Below the pieces are notes generated by a model that saw nothing but the letters and a program-made list of their open reading frames with translations, was not told the DNA's origin and did no database searches. Below, piece after piece: positions 16,696-25,050 of a stretch of 64,000 nt of DNA (positions within the stretch are counted from its first letter, which is position 1; each line of letters opens with the position of its first letter). Source of the DNA: JADKIH01 sp964595205. GTDB lineage: Bacteria; Bacteroidota; Bacteroidia; AKYH767-A; 2013-40CM-41-45. The stretch is taken from NCBI GenBank assembly GCA_964595205.1, contig CAZQOQ010000035.1, positions 143,152-207,151 on the forward strand, given 5' to 3'. The position numbers were made by a program, and so were the translations under genes.

Positions 16696-17079
16696 TTAAA
16701 AAAGTTTTAGAAGGGATACTCCGGCAATTGTCGCCAGTATTCCTAATAAGATACTTGCAAGTACATACACCAGGGTAAAGAACAACTGTCCTTCTCTAAG
16801 CATAACAAACGTCTCGACCGAGAAAGCAGAGAAGGTGGTGAAGCCGCCACACAAGCCGGTTGCGAGGAAGAGCCGCCATTCCGGCGCCGAATTTGTCTTT
16901 TCGAAAAGACCGTAAAAGATACCGATCAGCAGGCAACCGAGCACATTTACGACCAGTGTTCCGAGCGGAAAGATCGAAGGAATTTTATTGTGAACGAATA
17001 AGGAGAAAAAATACCTGAGGCAACTACCGATGAATCCACCGATACCGATGATAAAGATTATTTTTAATTTATCACTCAT
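16696..17079 (-). CDS. crcB: Fluoride ion channel/exporter CrcB
   Basis: 127 residues with four membrane helices, the standard Fluc/CrcB size. Signature segments are present: GGFIGSCLRYFFSLF, then PLGTLVVNVLGCLLIGIFYG (the conserved Asn of the pore), then ATGLCGGFTTFSAFSVE (GGxTTFSTF-type motif lining the fluoride path). It exports toxic fluoride from the cytoplasm as an antiparallel dimer. No fluoride riboswitch was recognised in the short gap to the flanking genes. It lies 24 bases downstream of the DUF3078 gene and may share its transcript. Confidence 0.95.
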   Translation of the reverse strand: MSDKLKIIFIIGIGGFIGSCLRYFFSLFVHNKIPSIFPLGTLVVNVLGCLLIGIFYGLFEKTNSAPEWRLFLATGLCGGFTTFSAFSVETFVMLREGQLFFTLVYVLASILLGILATIAGVSLLKLF

Positions 17080-17103
17080 TCAGTTGCTCAGAACAATTGA
17101 GAA

Positions 17104-17961
17104 TTAAAACTTATAGCCGAAACCAACACCAATGGTTTCCTTGAACTGTGTCTTCTCAATAACATTTGCATCATAAATTACCTGTGCGAAAATGTTTGCT
17201 GTTATGTATTTATTAATTTTCATGAGGAGTGTATTTTCCCAGTTCACGTCGACTTTTTTCGCATTGTCCTTATCCTCATCCGTATAGTTGTTAAACAACT
17301 CGAGTCGCGATGTGAAATTCACATTCTCCATGATGTCCTTTTTGAATTTCATATTCAGGTATGCACCAACCTCTGTACGCACACTTTCTCCGGGTTTAAC
17401 GCCATAGGCACCTGCATCCGATAAATTATCATCATTTACAAATGTCCATTTTGCAGTTACAGGTGAAAGCAAAACTTCGAAATAATCAACGGGTTTCCAG
17501 GTAAGACCCGGCGAAAGGGTAATATAAGCCGGCGCAAAGAATTTCGAGACGATTACACTGTCGTTGGGATAGTTGAAGCCATCTGCAAACTGGCTCTTGA
17601 AATTAAATAAAATACCATACAGCCAGCGATCGCTGAATTTACGGCTGTACTTTGATGTGAAGTCAATTTTATCGTCACTTTTTTTCAATGCATCGCTTCC
17701 GGTCTGAACCATTGAATAAGCAAGGTCGAGCGTATTCTGCCAGTCAACTTTTCCTTTTAAGTAATTAGCAAACAAGTTAAGCGTACTTGATAATGCAAGA
17801 GAGTTTTCGCCTCCCTGCGCCCAGTTTGAAAGACTTGCCTGGTTAAAAGTGATTCCGATGAATCCGCCTTTTTTCCAGGATGTATCCGGGGGAGTCGATT
17901 GAGAAAATAGTTTCAGACTAATTAATAATGAAAGTGATACGAGTAATGATAATTTTTTCAT
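17104..17961 (-). CDS. DUF3078 outer-membrane beta-barrel-like protein
   Basis: 285 residues with signal peptide MKKLSLLVSLSLLISLKLFS. The opening SWKKGGFIGITFNQASLSNWAQGGENSLAL is the characteristic N-terminus of DUF3078 proteins, followed by alternating amphipathic strands (LNLFANYLKGKVDWQNTLDL, DFTSKYSRKFSDRWLYGILF) and a final aromatic strand GVGFGYKF typical of an outer-membrane barrel. The function of DUF3078 is not established. Confidence 0.88.
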   Translation of the reverse strand: MKKLSLLVSLSLLISLKLFSQSTPPDTSWKKGGFIGITFNQASLSNWAQGGENSLALSSTLNLFANYLKGKVDWQNTLDLAYSMVQTGSDALKKSDDKIDFTSKYSRKFSDRWLYGILFNFKSQFADGFNYPNDSVIVSKFFAPAYITLSPGLTWKPVDYFEVLLSPVTAKWTFVNDDNLSDAGAYGVKPGESVRTEVGAYLNMKFKKDIMENVNFTSRLELFNNYTDEDKDNAKKVDVNWENTLLMKINKYITANIFAQVIYDANVIEKTQFKETIGVGFGYKF

Positions 17962-18109
17962 GATAATTTAAATTGTTTTTGTTGAACCCGATAAATAAAA
18001 TATGCCATTATATACTCAGGCAATAATAAGGTAAAGTTTTATATGTGCCAAGAACAGAAAAATTCGTTTTTAAAAGCTTCACAACCGAAATGAAAAGTAT
18101 GTTCAAAGT

Positions 18110-18140
18110 TTTGTTAACCGGCCGTAAATGATGACTTTTG
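18110..18140 (+). promoter_or_regulatory. Promoter of the ABC-F gene (TTTG - 19 bp - GACTTTTG)
   Basis: TTTG at 18110-18113 and GACTTTTG at 18133-18140 are separated by 19 bases, matching the Bacteroidota TTTG/TAnnTTTG architecture with the -7 T replaced by G. The predicted transcription start, about 7 bases downstream, coincides with the ATG at 18146. This excludes the in-frame ATGs at 18128 and 18131 as starts and suggests a leaderless message. Confidence 0.55.
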
Positions 18141-18145
18141 CAAAT

Positions 18146-20074
18146 ATGTTAACTGTAAACAATATATCTTTTGAATTCGGCGGAAGATATCTGTATAAAA
18201 ATGCCACCTGGCAGATAAATCCCGGCGAAAAAATTGGTTTGGTGGGACTGAATGGCACCGGAAAATCAACGTTGCTGAGAATAATAAACGGCGAGTACCA
18301 GACGGAAGGCGGTGAAATCAGCAAGATTAAAAACCTGTCTATTGGATTTTTAAACCAGGACCTGTTAAGCTACACAAGCGACGAAACCATACTCGATGTA
18401 GCCATGCAGGCCTTCGAGGAAACGCTTCGTATTGAAAAAGAAATTCATGAGCTGCTCGAGAAAATGGAGCACGATCACAGTGAAGAGATTTTACATGCGC
18501 TACACGACAAGCAGGTGCTCTTTGATGCTGCAGATGGTTATAATTTACGGCCCCGGGCTGAAGAGCTTTTAGAGGGACTTGGATTTTCCACAGAAGACCT
18601 GTCCAAACCACTCAATCAGTTTTCAGGAGGATGGAGAATGCGTGTGATGCTAGCCAAGATGATGCTTCAGAATCCTGACCTGCTGTTGCTGGACGAGCCC
18701 ACCAATCACCTGGATCTTCCGTCGATCAAATGGATTGAAACGTACCTGAAAGATTACAGGGGAACCGTTGTTATCGTTTCACACGATCGTTATTTCCTGG
18801 ATAATGTTGTAACGAAAACCGCAGAGATCGCAAATCAGAAGATCACAATCTATAACGGAAACTATTCTTTCTACCTGAAAGAGAAATCGGGAAGAGAGGA
18901 ACTTCAGCGTTCGCAGTTCAAGAACCAGCAGAAATATATTAAAGAGCAGGAGAAACTTATCGACAGGTTCAGGGCAAAGGCTTCGAAGGCTACGATGGCA
19001 CAGTCGAGGATAAAGATGCTCGACAGGCTCGACAAGATCGAGGATGTTGAATCGGGCGCACCGGAAATCAACATCAGGTTTCAGATCGATCAGCAGCCGG
19101 GGAAACTCGTCTCTCATCTCCACATTAAAGACAAAAGCTATGGCGACCTGAATATATTAAAGCATACAGAGACCAAAATAAACCGTGGTGATAAGATCGC
19201 TCTGATCGGAGCAAACGGCAGAGGTAAATCGACATTACTCAGAATGATCAACGGCTCCGAGCCTTTTGAAGGTAAGAGCGACATGACGCACAATGTGATT
19301 TCTTCTTTCTATGCCCAGCACCAGCTGGAGGCTTTGGGACTGAATAACGACATACTCACCGAACTACTGCACTTTGCACCGGACAAGAAAGAAGTTGAAC
19401 TGCGTGGGGTACTGGGCGCATTTCTTTTTACAGGTGATGACGTGTTCAAGAAAATCAAGGTTCTGTCAGGAGGAGAAAAATCCAGGGTCGCTTTGGCAAA
19501 AACCATTTTGAGTAAAGCAAATTTCCTTATCCTCGACGAGCCAACCAACCATCTCGATATGCAATCGGTTGCCATCCTGATACAGGTGTTACAGGAATAT
19601 GAGGGTACGTTTATCATCGTTTCCCACGACCGGTATTTCCTGTCGCAGGTTGCCAATAAGATCTGGTGGATAGAAAATCATCATGTGAAGGAATATCCTG
19701 GTCCATACGATGAGTACGAATATTCGATGGAACAGAAAAAGAATTCAGCAAAGGCGGAGCAGCGATCTCAGCAGCTTAAGGAAAAACAGGCAAAAGAGAA
19801 AAATAAAAAAGAAGCCCTTGCGAAGAACGACAACGATGAGTCAGTTAAACAAAAGAAAAAACTGTCATCAAGGCTGAAGTCACTTGAAAGTGAAATGGAA
19901 ACAGCCAGGATTGAAAAAGAGAAGCTGGAAACCCAACTATCTGACCCCGGGATATATTCGTATCCGGAAAAATTCAAGACTGCCCTTGAAAAATTTAACA
20001 CACAGGAAACAAAACTGAAACAAATAACCAGGGAGTGGGAGGAGGTTTTTGAGAGTCTTTCGGCTTTGGGGTAA
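18146..20074 (+). CDS. ABC-F family ATP-binding cassette ATPase
   Basis: About 642 residues from the ATG at 18146 (MLTVNNISFEFGG, the usual family start). Two nucleotide-binding domains are in tandem: Walker A GLNGTGKST and GANGRGKST; signatures FSGGWRMRVMLAK and LSGGEKSRVALAK; Walker B LLLLDEPTNHLD and FLILDEPTNHLD. There are no membrane helices. The C-terminal 100 residues are a Lys/Glu-rich coiled coil (as in Uup-type members). ABC-F proteins act on ribosomes to relieve stalls or sense energy state, and some protect from antibiotics; this one looks like a housekeeping member. An 8-bp repeat array begins at the base after its stop codon. Confidence 0.9.
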   Translation: MLTVNNISFEFGGRYLYKNATWQINPGEKIGLVGLNGTGKSTLLRIINGEYQTEGGEISKIKNLSIGFLNQDLLSYTSDETILDVAMQAFEETLRIEKEIHELLEKMEHDHSEEILHALHDKQVLFDAADGYNLRPRAEELLEGLGFSTEDLSKPLNQFSGGWRMRVMLAKMMLQNPDLLLLDEPTNHLDLPSIKWIETYLKDYRGTVVIVSHDRYFLDNVVTKTAEIANQKITIYNGNYSFYLKEKSGREELQRSQFKNQQKYIKEQEKLIDRFRAKASKATMAQSRIKMLDRLDKIEDVESGAPEINIRFQIDQQPGKLVSHLHIKDKSYGDLNILKHTETKINRGDKIALIGANGRGKSTLLRMINGSEPFEGKSDMTHNVISSFYAQHQLEALGLNNDILTELLHFAPDKKEVELRGVLGAFLFTGDDVFKKIKVLSGGEKSRVALAKTILSKANFLILDEPTNHLDMQSVAILIQVLQEYEGTFIIVSHDRYFLSQVANKIWWIENHHVKEYPGPYDEYEYSMEQKKNSAKAEQRSQQLKEKQAKEKNKKEALAKNDNDESVKQKKKLSSRLKSLESEMETARIEKEKLETQLSDPGIYSYPEKFKTALEKFNTQETKLKQITREWEEVFESLSALG

Positions 20075-20122
20075 TTCGTTGATTAGTTAATTCGTTGATT
20101 CGTTAATTCGTTAATTCGATAA
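20075..20122. repeat. 8-bp tandem array TTCGTTRA, starting at the ABC-F stop codon
   Basis: Six in-phase 8-mers directly follow the TAA at 20072-20074: TTCGTTGA, TTAGTTAA, TTCGTTGA, TTCGTTAA, TTCGTTAA, TTCGATAA; then TTGG. The same unit, also ended by TTGG, follows the VWA gene stop at 61836. Confidence 0.85.
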
Positions 20123-20353
20123 TTGGTTTTATGGACTGTATCATCAGGTAGCCTGGGGTATAAATCAAACAGATTTTATAAATAATATGACTGAAGCCCA
20201 TGTTAGAATGAACAATTCATCATATCGACCAATCAAAAACGGGAATTCTAGCGTCTAAATGAAGAGAGTTTACCGAATTAAAAGGCTCATTGGTCAAATT
20301 ATTATAAAAATATATATTTGCTTTGATATATTTGATCACGCAAATATGGATAA

Positions 20354-20740
20354 ATGATTACCCAGGTTACTTCAGGAATTAAAGTTAGTGTGGAGGTATT
20401 TTACCGTCCTGACCAAAGTAATATATTGCTCAGCCAGCATATATTCGCTTACCGTATTACAATTACAAATAACAGCGATTACTCAATCCGGTTGTCACGC
20501 AGGCATTGGTTCATTATTGATTCCAATTCTACAAACCGTGAAGTGGAAGGTGAAGGAGTAGTTGGTGAACAACCAATCATCGGCACCGGTGAAAGCTATC
20601 AGTACGTTTCGGGCTGTAACCTCGATTCGGAGGTGGGAAAAATGTATGGTACCTATCTCATGGAACGACTGATCGATAAAAAGCAATTTTACGTGAGAAT
20701 ACCGGAATTTCAAATGGTTGTTCCGTATAAGTTAAACTGA
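20354..20740 (+). CDS. apaG: ApaG-domain protein
   Basis: 128 residues, the full length of ApaG. Motifs are SGIKVSVEVFYRPDQS at the start, YRITITNNSDYSIRLSRRHW, the GEGVVGEQPIIGTGESYQY loop (family pattern V-x-G-x-Q-P-x-x-x-P/T-G-E) and a terminal immunoglobulin-like strand. In enterobacteria ApaG is linked to Co2+/Mg2+ resistance and Ap4A metabolism, but its biochemical role is uncertain. Two TATATTTG -7-like boxes (20313-20320 and 20327-20334) precede it. A strong hairpin terminator follows, so it appears to be its own transcription unit. Confidence 0.9.
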   Translation: MITQVTSGIKVSVEVFYRPDQSNILLSQHIFAYRITITNNSDYSIRLSRRHWFIIDSNSTNREVEGEGVVGEQPIIGTGESYQYVSGCNLDSEVGKMYGTYLMERLIDKKQFYVRIPEFQMVVPYKLN

Positions 20741-20760
20741 TTTTCAATGAAAGATAAGTA

Positions 20761-20790
20761 AAGCCGCCTGTTTCCAGACGGCTTTTTTTT
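20761..20790 (+). terminator. Intrinsic terminator after apaG
   Basis: AAGCCGCCTG, loop TTTC, CAGACGGCTT forms a 10-bp stem with one mismatch, followed by a T tract. It begins 20 bases after the apaG stop. Confidence 0.85.
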
Positions 20791-20917
20791 GTGAGTGTTG
20801 ATAAATTAGGTTTTCCAAAATCCAGAAGTTATATTTGATATACAAGAAATTGAGAATTTCAACTTCAGAAAGCCATTAAACCTTTTTGGATAATCAACGT
20901 CTTCTGCAAATACCACT

Positions 20918-22621
20918 ATGCCCATGAAACGACGAGAACTTTTTTCAGGAATGTCTCCTGCATCTCCAAAGCGCCAGAATTTTGATGCGGTTGCCCGCAC
21001 CAATTCAGGATTGACTCCTTACTCGGGACCCTGGACAATTTCCGAGATCAAGCACTTGCTAAAAAGGACGATGTTCGGTGCAAAGCGGGACGACATCAAT
21101 TTTTTCCTCACCATGAACGTGAGCGACACGGTTGATACGTTGCTTGAGTTGATGAATCATCCGCCGTATACTCCGCCATCACCACCTTTGAACAATTACA
21201 GCAATGTTGTAACAGATCCGCAATGTGCCGCAGGACAACCGTGGCCGGGAACGCCGGATACAAACAGCGGTGGTGTGTTCACTTATGCCTCACGAAGAAA
21301 AAGTCTAAAATCATGGTGGACCTCACAAATGATCAATCAGCCTCGCAGCCTGAGGGAGAAAATGACATTATTCTGGAGCAACCATTTCGTTGTTGAATTA
21401 GATACAGTACAGGTTTCGACCTATGTTTATAAATACAATGCCTTACTGCGTGAATTTGCCCTCGGTAATTTTAAAGAGTTCACCAAACAGATTACGCTGA
21501 ACAGCGCCATGCTCAGGTATTTGAACGGCGACAGCAATACCGCCCTTGCACCGAATGAAAACTATGGAAGGGAATTGCAGGAACTTTTTACAGTCGGTAA
21601 GGACGCGAATGGAAGTCCTCAGTACACAGAAGACGATGTGAAGGCCGCCGCACGGGCATTGACCGGATGGAGAAACGATCTCGTTGGCGGGACATCGGCA
21701 AACGGATATAATTCGTTGTTCCAGGCAAGCAGGCATGATACGAACGATAAGGTGTTTTCTTCGTGGTATAATAACGCCGTTATCACCGGACAAAGCGGAA
21801 CGGCGGGCGCAAATGAAGTGGATGACCTGATGAATATTATTTTTCAGCGAACAGAAGTTGCCGAATTCATATGCCGGAAACTCTACCGCTGGTTTATTTA
21901 CTATGAGATCGATGCGGCTACAGAATCGAATGTGATCCAACCGCTGGCTGCAATATTCAGATCAAACAATTACGAAATAGTACCGGTGCTCTCGGCATTA
22001 TTTAAGAGTGAACATTTTTTCGATGTGCTGAATCGGGGTTGCCTGATCAAATCGCCGGTTGAATTTGATGTGGCATTGAGCAGGGAATTTGAAGTGATAT
22101 TTCCTGATAACACCGACATCATTGCCCAATATGCGGGCTGGGATCGCATCAGGAGCCAGGCTGCCTTGTATCAGCAGGACCTGGGCGATCCGCCGAATGT
22201 AGCCGGTTGGCCTGCGTACTACCAGGAGCCGTCATTTCATGAGATGTGGATCAATTCAGACACGCTTCCAAAAAGAAATCAGTTTACTGACCGGATGGTA
22301 GCTAATGGATTTACGAATTCCGGACAGACGATACTGATAGATGTTGTGAGGTACACCGAAGGAATTTCCAATGCTTCTGATCCGGTTGCCCTCATAGACG
22401 AGGTGCTGATGTATCATTATGCCATCGATGGTACTCCCGGACTTAAGGCTTATCTGTTATCGATATTACTTTCGGGACAGTCTTCCAATTCATACTGGAC
22501 GACAGCCTGGGATGATTATATCGGCGACCCGTCGAACACGACCTATCTTATGATCGTAAAGTCGAGGTTGCAGTCATTTTATAAGTACATCATGGATTTG
22601 TCAGAATACCAACTCTCATAA
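20918..22621 (+). CDS. DUF1800 domain-containing protein
   Basis: 567 residues. The DUF1800 signature runs through the protein: HLLKRTMFGAKRDDINFF near residue 50, LREKMTLFWSNHFVVE, NYGRELQELFTVGKD, YTEDDVKAAARALTGWR and the C-terminal PPNVAGWPAYYQEPSFHEMW. DUF1800 proteins are secreted or surface proteins nearly always encoded beside a DUF1501 protein, as here (8-base gap). The N-terminus MKRRELFSG carries an Arg pair but only a weak hydrophobic region, so the export route is unclear. The biochemical role is unknown. Confidence 0.9.
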   Translation: MPMKRRELFSGMSPASPKRQNFDAVARTNSGLTPYSGPWTISEIKHLLKRTMFGAKRDDINFFLTMNVSDTVDTLLELMNHPPYTPPSPPLNNYSNVVTDPQCAAGQPWPGTPDTNSGGVFTYASRRKSLKSWWTSQMINQPRSLREKMTLFWSNHFVVELDTVQVSTYVYKYNALLREFALGNFKEFTKQITLNSAMLRYLNGDSNTALAPNENYGRELQELFTVGKDANGSPQYTEDDVKAAARALTGWRNDLVGGTSANGYNSLFQASRHDTNDKVFSSWYNNAVITGQSGTAGANEVDDLMNIIFQRTEVAEFICRKLYRWFIYYEIDAATESNVIQPLAAIFRSNNYEIVPVLSALFKSEHFFDVLNRGCLIKSPVEFDVALSREFEVIFPDNTDIIAQYAGWDRIRSQAALYQQDLGDPPNVAGWPAYYQEPSFHEMWINSDTLPKRNQFTDRMVANGFTNSGQTILIDVVRYTEGISNASDPVALIDEVLMYHYAIDGTPGLKAYLLSILLSGQSSNSYWTTAWDDYIGDPSNTTYLMIVKSRLQSFYKYIMDLSEYQLS

Positions 22622-22629
22622 CCAGCCAC

Positions 22630-24216
22630 ATGAAAAGAAGAGACTTTTTCCGAAGAACCATTCCTGCAACATTATTACCCTCGCTTCTGAACGGATTTTC
22701 GTTCAGGGCCTTTGCCGGTTCACCATTTATGCAGGCATTGACAACCGCTTCGATCAACGATCATGTGCTGGTGCTCATTCAGCTGAATGGCGGAAACGAT
22801 GGAATCAACACTGTAATCCCGCTTGATCAATATTCGAATCTTTCGCTGGCACGCCAAAATATTTTAATTCCAGATACGCAGGTGCTTCCATTAAACGGGT
22901 ATACGGATACCGGTTTACATCCATCCATGACAGGCATGCAGCAGCTCTTCAACAATGGCAAGCTTCATATTGTGCGCGGAGTGGGTTATCCTTCACCTGA
23001 TTTTTCCCATTTCCGTTCTACCGACATTTGGCTCACCGGTGCCGATTCCAACCAGGTGTTGTCTTCAGGCTGGGGAGGTAGATATCTGAATTATGAGTAT
23101 CCGAATTTCCCAACCGGTTTTCCGAATGCAACGATGCCTGATCCTCTTGCCATACAAATAGGATCTACGGTTTCACTTGCTTTGCAGGGTCCAACAACCA
23201 GCATGGGTATGGCAATTTCCGATCCTACAAGTTTTTATAACCTGATTAACGGTGTTCAGGATCCCGTGCCAAATACTAATGCAGGTAAGGAGCTTACCTA
23301 CATCCGTACGGTGGCTCAACAGTCGTCTTTATATTCGTCGGTTATTCTTGCTGCAGCGAATAACATAACACAGCAGTCGCCATCATATCCTGCAACGGGA
23401 GTGAATGCATTGGCCGATCAGCTGAAGATCGTGGCGCGACTGATTGCGGGCGGACTCAAGACCAAGATTTACATGGTCAACCTCGGAGGTTTCGATACGC
23501 ATTCTGCGCAGGTGGATACCACGCCTGTTACAGGAACGCATGCAGATCTGCTGAATAAATTATCTGTTGCCATCTCTGCATTTATGGATGACGTGACGTA
23601 TCTGAATATTGAAGACCGTGTGCTGGGAATGACATTTTCGGAATTCGGCAGGAGGATAAAATCGAATTCAAGCGATGGAACGGATCATGGTGCGGCGGCT
23701 CCTTTGTTTGTTTTTGGGAAGGATGTTCAGAGCGGAATTCTCGGTACCAACCCGGTGATACCTTCATCAGTTTCCGTGAACGATAACGTCCCGATGCAAT
23801 ATGATTTCCGTTCAGTGTATGCTTCGGTTCTGCAGGACTGGTTTTGTGTTCCTTCGCCGGAACTTTCCGGTATCTTGTTGCAGAATTTTCAGACGCTTCC
23901 AATCATTCAAAGCACAGCCTGCAGCGGGGTGGGCATTCACGAGCTGAATAAATCAGCCGGCATCAATCTCATTAGCAATTATCCCAATCCGTTTGTCTCC
24001 AGTACGTATATTACATTCACCACAAACGGCGGACACACACTCGTTCAGGTGTTCGACAATGAAGGAAGAGTGATAAAGACGCTTGCCGATGCTGAATATG
24101 ATGTTGGTACCTACAAGGTCTGGTTTGAGAATGAAAATTTCGGCCCGGGAGTTTATTATGCCCGTCTGCAGAACGGATCCGTTCAGCAGGTAAGGAATAT
24201 GATGATTGTCCGGTAG
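22630..24216 (+). CDS. DUF1501 protein with Tat-like signal and T9SS sorting domain
   Basis: 528 residues. The N-terminus MKRRDFFRRTIPATLLPSLL resembles a twin-arginine signal. The DUF1501 body, an alkaline-phosphatase-superfamily-like fold, has VLIQLNGGNDGINTVIP, the segment GYPSPDFSHFRSTDIW, NLGGFDTHSAQ and FSEFGRRIKSN with HGAAAPLFVFG. The last 85 residues (from INLISNYPNPFVSSTYITFT to NMMIVR) are a T9SS type A sorting domain. It would form a surface-exported pair with the DUF1800 protein. Whether it is an active sulfatase/phosphatase-like enzyme is unknown. Confidence 0.9.
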   Translation: MKRRDFFRRTIPATLLPSLLNGFSFRAFAGSPFMQALTTASINDHVLVLIQLNGGNDGINTVIPLDQYSNLSLARQNILIPDTQVLPLNGYTDTGLHPSMTGMQQLFNNGKLHIVRGVGYPSPDFSHFRSTDIWLTGADSNQVLSSGWGGRYLNYEYPNFPTGFPNATMPDPLAIQIGSTVSLALQGPTTSMGMAISDPTSFYNLINGVQDPVPNTNAGKELTYIRTVAQQSSLYSSVILAAANNITQQSPSYPATGVNALADQLKIVARLIAGGLKTKIYMVNLGGFDTHSAQVDTTPVTGTHADLLNKLSVAISAFMDDVTYLNIEDRVLGMTFSEFGRRIKSNSSDGTDHGAAAPLFVFGKDVQSGILGTNPVIPSSVSVNDNVPMQYDFRSVYASVLQDWFCVPSPELSGILLQNFQTLPIIQSTACSGVGIHELNKSAGINLISNYPNPFVSSTYITFTTNGGHTLVQVFDNEGRVIKTLADAEYDVGTYKVWFENENFGPGVYYARLQNGSVQQVRNMMIVR

Positions 24217-24275
24217 CGCTTTAATGCAGTGAAGCGGGTTTTGTTCTTTTGCAGGAGTAAGTTACTTTTACCGCC

Positions 24276-25049
24276 ATGACTGAAAGAGCAAAAGCATTTG
24301 AGAGACTCGCCGCCATCATGGATGAACTTCGGGAGAAGTGCCCTTGGGATCAGAAGCAGACCCTGGAATCACTCAGGCCTCTGACCATCGAAGAAACTTA
24401 TGAGCTGGCGGATTCAATTTTACAACGCGATTTACCGGAAATAAAAAAGGAGTTAGGTGATATCTTACTTCACATTCTGTTTTATTCGAAGATAGGTTCT
24501 GAGCTTGGGGCATTTGACATTACGGATGTAATCCAGGCACAATGTGAGAAGCTCATCTATCGCCACCCGCATATCTATGGCGATGTTAAAGTTGCAAATG
24601 AAGATGACGTAAAGAGAAATTGGGAGCAGCTGAAGTTAAAGGAAGGAAAAGGGGATAAATCGGTGCTTGACGGAGTACCATCTTCATTGCCGTCGCTGGT
24701 GAAATCGATGAGAATACAGGAAAAGGCACGCGGTGTCGGCTTTGACTGGGAAAAACCCGAACAGGTCTGGGAAAAAGTGGAAGAGGAGTTGAGGGAGTTT
24801 AAAGAAGCAAGCGAGTCAGGCAACGATGAACACGCCATGAGTGAATTTGGTGACCTGTTGTTCAGCCTCATCAATTTTGCACGTTTCAAAAAAATAAATC
24901 CCGATGAGGCTTTGGAAAGGACAAATCTGAAATTCATTCACCGCTTTAAATATCTTGAAGAATCTGCGAGGAAAAACGGAAAGGCGCTAAGCGAAATGAC
25001 CCTTGATGAGATGGATGTTTATTGGAATGAAGCAAAAAATCTGAAATAG
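24276..25049 (+). CDS. mazG: Nucleoside triphosphate pyrophosphohydrolase MazG
   Basis: 257 residues with two MazG repeats. The first has CPWDQKQTLESLRPLTIEET followed by YELADSILQRDLPEIKKELG (E-x-x-E...E-x-x-D metal-binding motif: EETYEL and KKELGD). The second, from about residue 165, has GFDWEKPEQVWEKVEEELRE and SEFGDLLFSLINFAR. MazG removes pyrophosphate from noncanonical or excess (d)NTPs. Its stop lies one base from the stop of the convergent membrane protein gene. Confidence 0.94.
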   Translation: MTERAKAFERLAAIMDELREKCPWDQKQTLESLRPLTIEETYELADSILQRDLPEIKKELGDILLHILFYSKIGSELGAFDITDVIQAQCEKLIYRHPHIYGDVKVANEDDVKRNWEQLKLKEGKGDKSVLDGVPSSLPSLVKSMRIQEKARGVGFDWEKPEQVWEKVEEELREFKEASESGNDEHAMSEFGDLLFSLINFARFKKINPDEALERTNLKFIHRFKYLEESARKNGKALSEMTLDEMDVYWNEAKNLK

Positions 25050-25050
25050 T

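Noticed and set aside
24217..24250. Terminator after the DUF1501 gene (CGCTT...AAGCG)
   Set aside because: The stem is only 5 bp with a long loop and the T run is interrupted, so it is too weak to call.
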